Shown in pieces: positions 52,400-61,510 of a DNA stretch of 64,000 nucleotides (the first letter of the stretch is position 1; each line of letters starts with the position of its first letter). The position numbers were made by a program, and so were the translations under genes. Under the pieces are notes generated by a model that was not told the DNA's origin, ran no database searches, and saw only the letters and a program-made list of their open reading frames with translations. The stretch is from Chryseobacterium cupriresistens (GTDB lineage: Bacteria > Bacteroidota > Bacteroidia > Flavobacteriales > Weeksellaceae), in NCBI RefSeq assembly GCF_046614675.1, contig NZ_JBKKJT010000003.1, positions 496,001 to 560,000 on the forward strand, given 5' to 3'.

Positions 52400-52699
52400 A
52401 TGAATAATTCAGATTACAACAAAGCAGAAAATGCAGTAGACCAAACAGAAAACTCATTAAAGAATGCAGCTGATAATGCAAAATGGAAAATCAGTGAATT
52501 AGCGGATAAAGCTAAGGATTATATCAATGAAAAAAGAAATAATGATCAGGAAGCAACTCAGGAAGACTGGTTGGACAGAGTAAAATCAAACGTCTCAGAT
52601 GCGTGGGAAGATATCAAGGATAAGGCAGATGAAGCATGGGAAAGCACGAAGGATGCCGCTGAAGATGTGAAGGCAGAATGGAGGAAAAAAACAAATTAA
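52400..52699 (+). CDS. small LEA/apolipoprotein-like helical protein
   Basis: A 99-residue, highly charged, Ala/Asp/Lys-rich protein with no hydrophobic segment. It has repeated amphipathic helices (NSLKNAADNAKWKISELADKAKDYINE, then SDAWEDIKDKADEAWESTKDAAEDVKAEW), with 11-residue LEA-type spacing. Such proteins are stress-linked and may protect membranes or proteins from desiccation. Its position after the crt cluster fits a general stress theme, but it probably has its own promoter in the 100-nt gap. Confidence 0.75.
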   Translation: MNNSDYNKAENAVDQTENSLKNAADNAKWKISELADKAKDYINEKRNNDQEATQEDWLDRVKSNVSDAWEDIKDKADEAWESTKDAAEDVKAEWRKKTN

Positions 52700-52708
52700 G
52701 GTTAGTTT

Positions 52709-52754
52709 AAAACAGATGGCCAGAATTTTTAAATTCCGGCCATCTGTTTTGTTT
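52709..52754 (+). terminator. terminator after the LEA-like gene
   Basis: A perfect 13-bp stem AAAACAGATGGCC / GGCCATCTGTTTT with an inner GAATTT/AAATTC stem. Confidence 0.85.
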
Positions 52755-52821
52755 TATGGTTTATTTATAATCTATATTTAAAGAAATAAGATGAGTTTAT
52801 GATAATGCAATCAATATACAG

Positions 52822-53439
52822 TTAGTATAAAATCCTGCGCCCCTCAAGTTTTATTATTTTATTATTCACCATTTTTTTTATCGTTCTGATGACGGTTTCA
52901 ACCCTCAGCCCTGTAAGATCAGCAATTTGCTGACGGGTAAGTTCTATAGGAAAACAGTGCTGGCAGTCTCCGTCATGGTAGCTTTTCAGATAATCCATTA
53001 CACCTTTCAGCCGTTGAATGGGATCTGCTAATGCCAGATTGCGGACCATTAAATTATTATAATACAGTCTTTGTGATAAACACATGTTCATATCCAGGGA
53101 AATATCCGGATTACTTTTAAGCATTTGCATAAAATTATCTTTAGGCATTCTTATAATTTCTGTGATCTGTAAGCTGATGGCATTGGTAGGATATACTTTT
53201 TCAATAAAAAGAAGCGGATCTCCAAAACTTTGATTTTTACCCAATATATTATGAATAAATTCTTTTCCATTTTCAGTAAAGGTGTTCAGCTTTACTTTTC
53301 CGCTGATAATCTGAAAATAATATTGTGAATAATCACCTTCTTTGAAAATAAACTCTTTAGCCTTATAGATGACTTTTTCACCCCCGAACGAGTAAAGGAT
53401 CTCCTGATCGATATTCATACAGCTTATTGTTTTTTTCAT
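52822..53439 (-). CDS. Crp/Fnr family transcriptional regulator
   Basis: A 205-residue regulator. The beta-roll (EFIFKEGDYSQYYFQIISGKVKLNTFTENGKEFIHNILGKNQSFGDPLLF) is followed by a winged helix (PIELTRQQIADLTGLRVETVIRTIKKMVNNKIIKLEGRRILY). The Cys pair in GDCQHCFPIELT lies just before the helix-turn-helix and could bind metal or sense redox. It is divergent from the signalling operon, with a 198-nt gap, so it may control that operon. Confidence 0.92.
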   Translation of the reverse strand: MKKTISCMNIDQEILYSFGGEKVIYKAKEFIFKEGDYSQYYFQIISGKVKLNTFTENGKEFIHNILGKNQSFGDPLLFIEKVYPTNAISLQITEIIRMPKDNFMQMLKSNPDISLDMNMCLSQRLYYNNLMVRNLALADPIQRLKGVMDYLKSYHDGDCQHCFPIELTRQQIADLTGLRVETVIRTIKKMVNNKIIKLEGRRILY

Positions 53440-53637
53440 AATTATGGTTTTTCTGAAAATTAGAGAGAATCTTTAAAAATATTGTAAATAATTTCAATCA
53501 TTATGCCATTGCTGTTTTTCTTAAAAAATGTGGTACGAAATCCTTATGCATAAACCTTTAAAAATTACTGTTTTTTCAAATATTGTGAGTATTTTTGAAG
53601 CTAAAGTATCCGTAACTAATTATTGATTTTAACTTCT

Positions 53638-55110
53638 ATGATTTTAATTGTTGATGACAACCAAAGTAATCTTTATTCGCTTCAAAAATTACTTGAATCT
53701 AAAGATTTCCAGGTTGAAACGGCCAGCTCCGGTGAAGAGGCTCTCGGCAAAGCATTGAAAAATGACTATGCCTTAATTATTTTAGATGTTCAGATGCCTG
53801 ATATGGATGGCTTTGAAGTTGCAGAAACACTTGCAGACTACAGTAAAACCAAAGATGTTCCTATTATATTTTTATCCGCTGTTAATACCGATAAAAAATT
53901 CATTACCCAAGGTTACGCTTCTGGTGGTAAAGATTACGTAACCAAGCCCGTGGATCCTGAAATTCTTCTGCTTAAAGTGAAAACTTTTTATAATCTCCAG
54001 GAGCAGAATATTGCTATGAAAAAAACACAGCAGAATCTGGAACTGGAAGTAAAAGGAAGACGGGAATCTCAGGTGACCATGAAATCCCAGATAGACCATT
54101 TTCATCTTATGCTGGAGTCTCTTCCACAGATTGCATTTACTCTGAATGAAGAAGGTGCAGTTGATTTTGTTAATGGTAAGTGGTACCAATATTCAGACAA
54201 TGAACAGGATTTTCCGGAAACACACCCTGATGATCATAAGATCAGCGAAGAACTGGAAAGATGCAGAAAAAAAGGAAAAGCTCTTGAATTGGAGATCAGA
54301 ATTAAAAATGTTATTTCGGGCCATTACCGTTATCATTTGCTTAGGGTAACCCCTGTATATGATGAACACCGTATTAAAAACTGGGTAGGAACATTTACCG
54401 ATATTGACGATCAGAAAAAAGTGGAAAAAGAAAAAGATGAATTCTTAAGTATTGCAAGCCACGAATTAAAAACCCCTTTAACCAGTATTAAAGCCTATGT
54501 TCAGCTATTGGAAAGAAAGCTGAAATTAGATAAAGACAGCTCCGAAGCAGGATTTGTTACAAAAGTCCAGAGCCAGATTGAAAAGCTGAATACACTCATC
54601 ACGGATCTTCTTGATGTTTCAAAAATTGAAAACGGAAAACTGAAAATCAATAAAAAGCCGGTGAATCTGGAAAATGTGATCAGTAATGCGATTGAGACCA
54701 TAAAACAAACCCATGAACGCCAGGTGAAAATTGAACGTCATGGGGTAAAACCTGATATTTTAATTCCCCTGGATGAAATCCGTATCGAGCAGGTGCTGAT
54801 TAATTTTCTGACCAATGCGATCAAATATTCCCCTCATAATAACCAGGTAATTGTAACCACCTTTGTGGATGAAGAAGCTCAGGAAGTGAGAGTGAATGTT
54901 ACAGATTTTGGAATCGGAATTCCTGACTTTAAGCAGGAGGCCGTATTCAAGAAGTTCTATCGTGTGGAAGAATCTTCACTGCAGTTTCAGGGAATGGGAA
55001 TCGGACTGTTTATATGCTCTGAAATCATCAAACAGCACCACGGAAGTGTTGGTGTTTCCAGTATCGTAGATGAAGGTTCTACGTTTTATTTTACCTTACC
55101 ATTAAATTAA
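53638..55110 (+). CDS. hybrid protein: receiver, PAS-like domain and histidine kinase
   Basis: 490 residues from the ATG; the frame extends 5 codons. An N-terminal receiver (about 1-120) has LIVDDNQSN, the phosphoacceptor Asp 50 in LDVQMPDMDG and the Lys in KDYVTKPVD. A PAS-like region (about 155-260) leads to HisKA with EFLSIASHELKTPLTS (His about 275) and HATPase_c (NFLTNAIKYSP, DFGIGIP). There are no membrane segments, so it is cytosolic. The order REC-PAS-HK suggests it receives phosphate as well as starting it. It is the first gene of a six-gene operon and lies 5 nt before the next kinase. Confidence 0.93.
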   Translation: MILIVDDNQSNLYSLQKLLESKDFQVETASSGEEALGKALKNDYALIILDVQMPDMDGFEVAETLADYSKTKDVPIIFLSAVNTDKKFITQGYASGGKDYVTKPVDPEILLLKVKTFYNLQEQNIAMKKTQQNLELEVKGRRESQVTMKSQIDHFHLMLESLPQIAFTLNEEGAVDFVNGKWYQYSDNEQDFPETHPDDHKISEELERCRKKGKALELEIRIKNVISGHYRYHLLRVTPVYDEHRIKNWVGTFTDIDDQKKVEKEKDEFLSIASHELKTPLTSIKAYVQLLERKLKLDKDSSEAGFVTKVQSQIEKLNTLITDLLDVSKIENGKLKINKKPVNLENVISNAIETIKQTHERQVKIERHGVKPDILIPLDEIRIEQVLINFLTNAIKYSPHNNQVIVTTFVDEEAQEVRVNVTDFGIGIPDFKQEAVFKKFYRVEESSLQFQGMGIGLFICSEIIKQHHGSVGVSSIVDEGSTFYFTLPLN

Positions 55111-55115
55111 TTTTC

Positions 55116-58100
55116 ATGCCGAAAAAAATTATACGAAATCTCCAGTTTGGAATAGGTCTTTCGCTTTTGATATTGATAGCCAGCTCGGTAGCCTCGTACT
55201 GGAGTATTCAAAATCAAATGAATCATCGTGAGAGTCTTTCCAAAAGCAGACGTTCTGTGACGGCTGTTAAGGATGTTCTGGTAGCTTTGCTGGATGCAGA
55301 AACAGGAAACAGGGGCTATCAGCTGACCGGAAGGGAAGATTTTCTCGAACCCTATAAACGCGGATTAAGAGAATATTCCAAAGCGCTGGTGCTTGCAGAA
55401 TCGTTGGGGTTGAAGGATAAAAACCAACAGGAAAGACTTGCCGGATTAAAAGTAGCGGTGAGCCAGGTGATGGATAACCTGAAAAATCTGGTGGAAAACA
55501 GGCGGAAGGGTATTGTAATGACCCAGCAGCAAATCGTTACCGGTAAAGCTTACATGGACGAGTGCCGTAAAATTGTAAAAGATTTTGTGCAGTATGAAGA
55601 AAGCCAGGTTGAAATCAAAAACAAAGATTTAACACGCTCATCAGAAACGACCGTTCTTTTTATTGTTTTTTCTGCACTGGCTGCGGTAGTTGTGACCACA
55701 TTTTTCTATTTTAAAATGAGGGCAGATCTCATCAGAAGAGATGAGCTGGAAAAAATGCTGAGGGATAAAGATCAGGAAATGACGCGCCGTGTAAGTGCCA
55801 TTCAAAAAATTGCAAACAGAGTAGCCAATGGTGATTACAGTGAGAAAGCTGTGGATAATGCAGAGGATGATCTCGGAGATCTTGTAGAATCATTGAACCA
55901 CATGACCGAATCTCTTAAAACATCTTTTGAAAAAATTAATAAAAGCGACTGGCGCCAGAAAGGTCTTGCTTTACTGAATGAGTCCCTTGTCGGAAATAAA
56001 TCAGTAAAAGAAGTTGCCGGCAGGGCTTTACATCAGTTGATTGAATACGGAAACTGTATCAACGGTTCATTATATCTTTTTGACGAAGGTGTCCTGAAGC
56101 TCAACAAAGCATTTGGTCTGGAAGCCAATATGAAACAGACTTTTGAGCCGGGTGAAGGAATGGTGGGGCAGGCTTTTATGAATGCTAAAACACAGGTGTA
56201 CAATAATCTTCATGAAGATGATTTTGTAGTAACCTTTGCGAGCAGTACCATTAAGATCTATGGCATCATTCTGATACCTGTTTTTGCAGACGGCCATGCC
56301 ATAGGAGTCCTGGAATTAGGATCTACCTCTAATTTTGAAGAAGACAGAATCAGCTATTTTGAAGAGTGCTGCATCAATATAGGAATAGCCCTGAATGCGG
56401 CAAAAGGAAGAGAAAAAGAACAGCAGCTGCTGGAAGAAACCCAGGCACAGTCTGAAGAATTACAGGTACAGCATTCTGAGCTTGAAAACCTCAATACTGA
56501 ACTGGAAGCACAAACGCAGAAGCTTCAGGCTTCAGAAGAAGAATTGAAGGTACAGCAGGAAGAGCTGATGCAGGCCAATGCCGAATTGGAGGAACGCTCA
56601 CGATTGCTCGAAGAAAAGAATCATTTAATTGCTGAACGTAATAATGAGATTCAGAAAAAAGTAGAGGAACTGGCACTCAGCACCAAATACAAGTCTGAAT
56701 TTTTAGCCAATATGTCTCATGAACTTCGTACACCGCTTAATTCAATCCTTCTGTTATCGCGGTTAATGGCAGAAAATCCGGATGAAAACCTTAACGAAGA
56801 CCAGGTGGAATCTGCTAAAGTTATTCAAAGTTCAGGAACAAGCTTATTAACATTAATAGATGAGATTCTTGACCTGGCCAAAATAGAATCCGGTAAAATG
56901 ACTCTGGAATATCAGGAAGTGGTTATTGAAGAAATTGTAAAAGATCTGAAGAGCCTGTTTAATCCTGTATTTCAGGAAAAAGCCCTTCCTTTCAATATCG
57001 AAATTGATTCGGACGTGAAGCCCGTTATTGAAAGCGACCGCCTCCGCATAGATCAGGTATTAAGAAACCTGCTGTCCAATGCTTTAAAGTTTACAACAAA
57101 AGGAAGCATCAGTTTATTGATTAAAAAACATTCTGAAAAACCTGATTTTATTATATTTTCAGTAAAAGATACCGGTGTCGGAATAGCTGAGGATAAGCAG
57201 AAAATTATCTTTGAAGCATTTCAGCAGGCTGACGGATCTACAAAAAGAAAATTTGGAGGTACAGGTCTGGGACTTTCAATAAGCCGTGAAATTGCAAGAC
57301 TTTTAGGAGGTGAGCTTGTTCTGAAAAGTGAACTCAATAAAGGAAGTGAATTCAGCTTTATTATTCCTGTACATCAGGTTACTGAAATTGTTCATTCCGA
57401 AACGGATCAGGATCTGGTGGAAATTATACGGGAAGATGTTGAAGAAATTCAGAATATCCTTGATGAAGGGGAAACTGTTAAAACGAACACATTGGAAATT
57501 CCCGAAGATGTGGAGGACGACAGGGAGAATATTCAGGAAGGGGACAAAATCATCCTTATCATTGAAGATGATACCAATTTTGCAAAAGCTCTATTGAAAT
57601 ATGCCCGCTTACAGAACTATAAAGGGGTAGTGGTCGTAAGAGGAGATTACGGTCTTTCAGCGGCTCAGAAATATCATCCTCACGCCATTTTACTGGATAT
57701 TCAGCTTCCTGTAAAAGATGGCTGGGAAGTCATGGATGAGTTGAAGTCTGATCCTCAGGTAAAACATATTCCGGTACATATGATGTCTGCCCTGCATGTG
57801 AAAAAAGAAAGCCTGTTGAAAGGAGCGGTAGACTTTATCAATAAGCCTGTGGCTCTGGATAAAATGACGGATGTATTCAGGAAAATTGAAGAAGCATTAC
57901 AAAAAGGACCTCAAAAAGTTTTAATTGTTGAAGAAAATGCCAAACATGCCAGCGCATTGTCTTATTTCCTGAGTAATTTTAATATTTCCTTATCAGTGGA
58001 ACATAATGTGGAGGATAGTGTAAAAGCACTTACTTCAGACCTTGTCGACTGTGTAATTCTGGATATCGGAAGCACGAAAGCCAATGATTATCACGTCATA

Positions 58101-58718
58101 GAATCAATCAAAAGCTATGAGGGACTGGAAAATCTACCGATCATTATTTTTACGGAACATCATTTATCCAAAGAAGAAGAACTGAAAATAAAGCAATATG
58201 CAGATTCTATTGTCGTAAAAACTGCACATTCCTATCAAAGAGTTTTAGATGAGGTTGGTTTATTCTTACATTTGGTGGAAGAAAAAAACAGTTCGGCCGA
58301 AGGTAATACAGGCAGAATGCTGGGTTCTTTAACAGAAGTGCTGAGTGGTAAAAAAGTACTCATTACTGATGATGATGTCCGCAATATTTTTTCTTTAACC
58401 AAAGCACTGGAAAAATATAAAGTTGAGGTCATTGTAGCGATGGATGGAAAACATGCTTTGGAGCAAATCAGCCACAATCCGGATGTAGATGTTATTCTGA
58501 TGGATATGATGATGCCGGAAATGGATGGCTATGAAACAATTAAGGAAATAAGAAAAATGCCGGCATTTAAAAGACTGCCTATTATAGCTATTACCGCTAA
58601 ATCAATGATTGGAGAAAGGGAGAAATGTATTACAGCAGGAGCTTCAGACTATATTTCAAAACCTGTCGATATAGATCAGCTATTATCACTCCTTCGTGTT
58701 TGGTTGTATGAAAGTTAA
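55116..58718 (+). CDS. large hybrid kinase: CHASE3, HAMP, GAF, coiled coil, HK and three receivers
   Basis: A 1200-residue membrane kinase. TM1 is near the start and TM2 near 188-208, bracketing a CHASE3 sensor (VLVALLDAETGNRGYQLTGREDFLEPY). Then come HAMP (about 210-275), GAF (about 290-430), a long coiled coil rich in Glu and Gln (430-515), HisKA with NMSHELRTPLNS (His about 535), HATPase_c (NLLSNALKFTTKG, DTGVGIA, GTGLGLSIS) and three receivers from about 811, 933 and 1079. The middle receiver has EEN in place of the acidic pair and is probably degenerate. It likely starts a phosphorelay to the adjoining single-domain receivers. Confidence 0.94.
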   Translation: MPKKIIRNLQFGIGLSLLILIASSVASYWSIQNQMNHRESLSKSRRSVTAVKDVLVALLDAETGNRGYQLTGREDFLEPYKRGLREYSKALVLAESLGLKDKNQQERLAGLKVAVSQVMDNLKNLVENRRKGIVMTQQQIVTGKAYMDECRKIVKDFVQYEESQVEIKNKDLTRSSETTVLFIVFSALAAVVVTTFFYFKMRADLIRRDELEKMLRDKDQEMTRRVSAIQKIANRVANGDYSEKAVDNAEDDLGDLVESLNHMTESLKTSFEKINKSDWRQKGLALLNESLVGNKSVKEVAGRALHQLIEYGNCINGSLYLFDEGVLKLNKAFGLEANMKQTFEPGEGMVGQAFMNAKTQVYNNLHEDDFVVTFASSTIKIYGIILIPVFADGHAIGVLELGSTSNFEEDRISYFEECCINIGIALNAAKGREKEQQLLEETQAQSEELQVQHSELENLNTELEAQTQKLQASEEELKVQQEELMQANAELEERSRLLEEKNHLIAERNNEIQKKVEELALSTKYKSEFLANMSHELRTPLNSILLLSRLMAENPDENLNEDQVESAKVIQSSGTSLLTLIDEILDLAKIESGKMTLEYQEVVIEEIVKDLKSLFNPVFQEKALPFNIEIDSDVKPVIESDRLRIDQVLRNLLSNALKFTTKGSISLLIKKHSEKPDFIIFSVKDTGVGIAEDKQKIIFEAFQQADGSTKRKFGGTGLGLSISREIARLLGGELVLKSELNKGSEFSFIIPVHQVTEIVHSETDQDLVEIIREDVEEIQNILDEGETVKTNTLEIPEDVEDDRENIQEGDKIILIIEDDTNFAKALLKYARLQNYKGVVVVRGDYGLSAAQKYHPHAILLDIQLPVKDGWEVMDELKSDPQVKHIPVHMMSALHVKKESLLKGAVDFINKPVALDKMTDVFRKIEEALQKGPQKVLIVEENAKHASALSYFLSNFNISLSVEHNVEDSVKALTSDLVDCVILDIGSTKANDYHVIESIKSYEGLENLPIIIFTEHHLSKEEELKIKQYADSIVVKTAHSYQRVLDEVGLFLHLVEEKNSSAEGNTGRMLGSLTEVLSGKKVLITDDDVRNIFSLTKALEKYKVEVIVAMDGKHALEQISHNPDVDVILMDMMMPEMDGYETIKEIRKMPAFKRLPIIAITAKSMIGEREKCITAGASDYISKPVDIDQLLSLLRVWLYES

Positions 58719-58733
58719 ACAGATAAAATTCTG

Positions 58734-59099
58734 ATGAATAAGAAAATTTTAATCGTGGATGATGACCCACGCAATATATTTGCTTTAAAACTAACCCTTA
58801 AAGCCCATGGATATACAGTGGAATCATGTACAATGGCACAGGATGCACTGGAAATGATCAAGTCTGATCCTCAGTTTTCCGTTGTTCTTATGGACATGAT
58901 GATGCCTGGCATAGACGGATATGAAGCTGTAAGAATGATAAGGGATACTCAGGAAATCAAACATGTTCCGGTGATTGCTGTCACCGCACAGGCAATGCCC
59001 GAAGACCGCCAGAAATGTCTGGAAGCCGGAGCTGATGATTACGTAACAAAACCCATTGATGTGGATCTTTTAATAACGGCAATAGAAAAACTTTCATAG
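58734..59099 (+). CDS. single-domain response regulator 1
   Basis: A 121-residue receiver without an output domain. ILIVDDDPRN gives the acidic pocket, LMDMMMPGIDGY the phosphoacceptor Asp 54, and DDYVTKPID the Lys. It strongly resembles the third receiver of the large kinase (ITDDDVRNIF...LMDMMMPEMDGYE), so the two are probably a duplication. It lies 15 nt after the kinase, and its stop abuts the CheR start. It likely acts as a phosphate shuttle. Confidence 0.94.
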   Translation: MNKKILIVDDDPRNIFALKLTLKAHGYTVESCTMAQDALEMIKSDPQFSVVLMDMMMPGIDGYEAVRMIRDTQEIKHVPVIAVTAQAMPEDRQKCLEAGADDYVTKPIDVDLLITAIEKLS

Positions 59100-59930
59100 A
59101 TGCTGGAACCAAGTATCATAAAAGATGAAGAAGTAGAATATCTCATCAGAGATGTATATGACAGGTATGGTTATGACTTTTCGGGTTATAGCAGGGCTTC
59201 ATTTAAAAGAAGAGTTAACCGTATATGTCTTTTAGACAGGTTTACCAGTTTTGCAGAGCTCAGATACACTGTGATGAATGATACAGAGTACTTAAAACGT
59301 TTTGTAGAAGAAGTTACAGTAAATGTTACGGAAATGTTCCGGGATCCTTCCTTTTTTAAAGCACTGCGCGATAATATATTGCCTCAGTTGGGAACCTATC
59401 CGCTCATCAGGGTGTGGATTGCAGGATGTTCAACAGGAGAAGAGGCATATTCTATAGCCATTCTGCTGAAAGAAGCCGGTCTTTACAGTAAGTCTCTGAT
59501 TTATGGAACCGATTTGAACCCCGCTGTTCTTGAAACAGCAAGAGCAGGTATTTTCCCTTTGCAGCAGATGAAGCTGTATTCGGAAAACTACATGCTTTCA
59601 GGCGGATTAAAAGACTTTTCAGATTATTATACTGCCAATTATGATAGTGTACGATTTGATAAAAGCTTACAGGAAAAACTGATTTTATCAACACATAACC
59701 TTGTGTCAGACAGCTCTTTCAATAGTTTTCAGCTGATTGTGTGCAGGAATGTACTGATTTATTTTGACAGAGAACTTCAGGAAAGGGTATTCAGACTTTT
59801 TGATAACAGCCTTGAAAATTTAGGTTTTCTCGCATTGGGAGCAAAAGAAACCCTTCGGTTTTCTGCTATCGATAAAAATTACCATCAGGTTGAAGATCAG
59901 AAAATCTGGAAAAAAATTGATCACCACTAG
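59100..59930 (+). CDS. cheR: CheR-type protein-glutamate methyltransferase
   Basis: A 276-residue CheR. The N-terminal helical domain (EVEYLIRDVYDRYGYDFSGYSRASFKRRVNRI) precedes the SAM domain: VWIAGCSTGEEAYSIAILL, IYGTDLNPAVLETARAGIF and FQLIVCRNVLIYFDRELQERV. It starts at the base following the previous stop. No MCP, CheA or CheW gene is in the window, so its substrate is not a conventional chemoreceptor, at least locally. It is paired with a CheB methylesterase next door. Confidence 0.94.
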   Translation: MLEPSIIKDEEVEYLIRDVYDRYGYDFSGYSRASFKRRVNRICLLDRFTSFAELRYTVMNDTEYLKRFVEEVTVNVTEMFRDPSFFKALRDNILPQLGTYPLIRVWIAGCSTGEEAYSIAILLKEAGLYSKSLIYGTDLNPAVLETARAGIFPLQQMKLYSENYMLSGGLKDFSDYYTANYDSVRFDKSLQEKLILSTHNLVSDSSFNSFQLIVCRNVLIYFDRELQERVFRLFDNSLENLGFLALGAKETLRFSAIDKNYHQVEDQKIWKKIDHH

Positions 59931-59932
59931 TA

Positions 59933-60511
59933 ATGAGCGGAATGAAACCACAAACCAATACAGAATTAATCGTTATCGGCGGATCAGCAGGAAGTTTGCA
60001 GGTCATCATAGAAATGATCAAAAACCTGGGTAATACCATCCCTGCTCCCATTGTACTGGTGATGCATCGTAAAGCTCAATCGGGAGATATTCTGCGCACT
60101 TTACTGCAGCAGTTTACCAGAATACCTGTCATAGAGGTTGAAGATAAAACGGAGGTTGCTGGTAACACCATATATATTGTTCCCGCAGACTATCATTTGT
60201 TGTTTGAGAATATGCAATGGATGTCATTGGACAGCTCGGAAAAAATGAATTATTCCCGTCCCTCTATAGATGTTACTTTCAGGTCTGCAGCAGAAATTTA
60301 TGGGGAAAATCTGATCGGTATCCTTTTATCGGGAGCTAATGCCGATGGAGTAGAAGGCTTAAGTTATATTAAAAAAAATAACGGGCAGGTATGGATTCAG
60401 GATCCGGAAACAGCAGAAGTGGAATTTATGCCGAAACATGCCATAGAAGAAATTGAATATGATTTAATTATCACGCCCGCCGGTTTAGCGGATTATATAA
60501 AACAATTATAA
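59933..60511 (+). CDS. cheB: CheB-type methylesterase domain protein without receiver
   Basis: A 192-residue stand-alone CheB catalytic domain. The Ser-His-Asp triad can be placed at Ser 18 (VIGGSAGSLQ), His 45 (VLVMHRKAQSGD) and Asp 138 (LLSGANADGVEG), with spacing close to Salmonella CheB. The usual N-terminal receiver is absent, so activity must be controlled in another way, perhaps by interaction with the receivers encoded beside it. It begins 2 nt after the cheR stop. The substrate is unknown. Confidence 0.92.
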   Translation: MSGMKPQTNTELIVIGGSAGSLQVIIEMIKNLGNTIPAPIVLVMHRKAQSGDILRTLLQQFTRIPVIEVEDKTEVAGNTIYIVPADYHLLFENMQWMSLDSSEKMNYSRPSIDVTFRSAAEIYGENLIGILLSGANADGVEGLSYIKKNNGQVWIQDPETAEVEFMPKHAIEEIEYDLIITPAGLADYIKQL

Positions 60512-60539
60512 TATTTCAGAATAGAATAATCTACATAAT

Positions 60540-60911
60540 ATGAGTAAAAAGAAGATTTTAATTTTTGATGATGAAGCGGCTATCTTAGAAGTGATCACCA
60601 TCATATTTGAAGAAAACGGATATGATGTCAGAATCTCAGAAACTTCACACGATATCCTTGAGAAAGTGGCAGACTACAAGCCGGATGTTATTCTCATGGA
60701 TAACTGGATTCCTAAAATAGGAGGGGTAGAAGCTACAAAACTTCTCAAAAGCACCGAAGAATTTAAACATATTCCGGTCATTTATGTTACAGCCAATAAT
60801 GATATTGTTGCTTTGGCCTCAGAAGCAAAAGCTGATGATTATGTTTCAAAACCTTTTAATCTTGATGATCTGGAAGCAATGGTTGCGAAACATTTGAAAG
60901 AACAGGTATAA
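60540..60911 (+). CDS. single-domain response regulator 2
   Basis: A 123-residue receiver: LIFDDEAAI, the phosphoacceptor Asp 54 in ILMDNWIPKIGGV and KADDYVSKPFN with the Lys. It has no output domain. It closes the operon, 28 nt after cheB, and is followed by a bidirectional terminator. It is less similar to the large kinase's receivers than the first single-domain receiver is, so it may have a different partner. Confidence 0.93.
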   Translation: MSKKKILIFDDEAAILEVITIIFEENGYDVRISETSHDILEKVADYKPDVILMDNWIPKIGGVEATKLLKSTEEFKHIPVIYVTANNDIVALASEAKADDYVSKPFNLDDLEAMVAKHLKEQV

Positions 60912-60933
60912 TATCCGGTTACATTAAAAAATA

Positions 60934-60963
60934 AAAGATCTCTCAGGCTTTTGAGAGATCTTT
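60934..60963. terminator. bidirectional terminator of the signalling operon
   Basis: A perfect 12-bp stem AAAGATCTCTCA / TGAGAGATCTTT with a 6-nt loop; it overlaps the stop of the convergent 95-residue gene. Confidence 0.85.
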
Positions 60964-61249
60964 ATTCTTTTTCCAGTGCTCTGATGATCTGTCCCTTTGT
61001 TAAAGAGTGGGTATTGACATCATGAATGAGAGAAGCCAATAAAAGGTACAGCTCAGGATTTCCCATGACAGCATCTGAAAATGTTTTCACCAGAATTAAT
61101 TTTCGGGAAACAATATTTTGTGCAGTAATATACTCACTGCTCACATTGATGTCTATATTCAATTCCTTTTTTATAGTTAAACTGAAGTATTTATCAACAT
61201 AATCTTTATCTCTTACCAAATCTATTGGTTCGGTTTCTATATGATCCAT
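60962..61249 (-). CDS. hypothetical 95-residue protein
   Basis: A soluble 95-residue protein with mixed alpha/beta character (IKKELNIDINVSSEYITAQNIVSRKLILVKTF, then PELYLLLASLIHDVNTHSLTKGQIIRALEKE). I recognise no family. It is convergent with the signalling operon and its codon use is like that of its neighbours. It could be a small adaptor, but nothing in the sequence shows it. Confidence 0.6.
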   Translation of the reverse strand: MDHIETEPIDLVRDKDYVDKYFSLTIKKELNIDINVSSEYITAQNIVSRKLILVKTFSDAVMGNPELYLLLASLIHDVNTHSLTKGQIIRALEKE

Positions 61250-61483
61250 ACGCTTATTTTACTCCTGTCTATTTTCCAACAATTATTATACCGTGTTATA
61301 TCGTAATACCACACAACAATTGATTGGAAAACTTTGATAACCAAAATGATCAGATTATCATTTCTTTTTATTCCAGATTTGGAGAAGATAAAAAACAAAG
61401 TATTATACAGGAAATACCCGTTCACCATTGTTCACAGAATCTATTCTATTTGCTTTAATCTTGCTTATGTATGAGGTAGATTT

Positions 61484-61499
61484 AGTATATTTGTAAACT
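61484..61499 (+). promoter_or_regulatory. promoter/operator of the second MarR-like paralogue
   Basis: AGTATATTTGTAAACT contains a TATATTTG -7 element and differs by one base from the palindrome upstream of the carotenoid regulator (44945-44960). A TTGC lies 21 nt upstream. Confidence 0.68.
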
Positions 61500-61510
61500 A
61501 TTTAATAGAA

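Noticed and set aside
59100..60511. Chemotaxis operon
   Set aside because: No CheA, CheW, CheY-flagellar or MCP genes in the window; gliding flavobacteria do not use flagellar chemotaxis.
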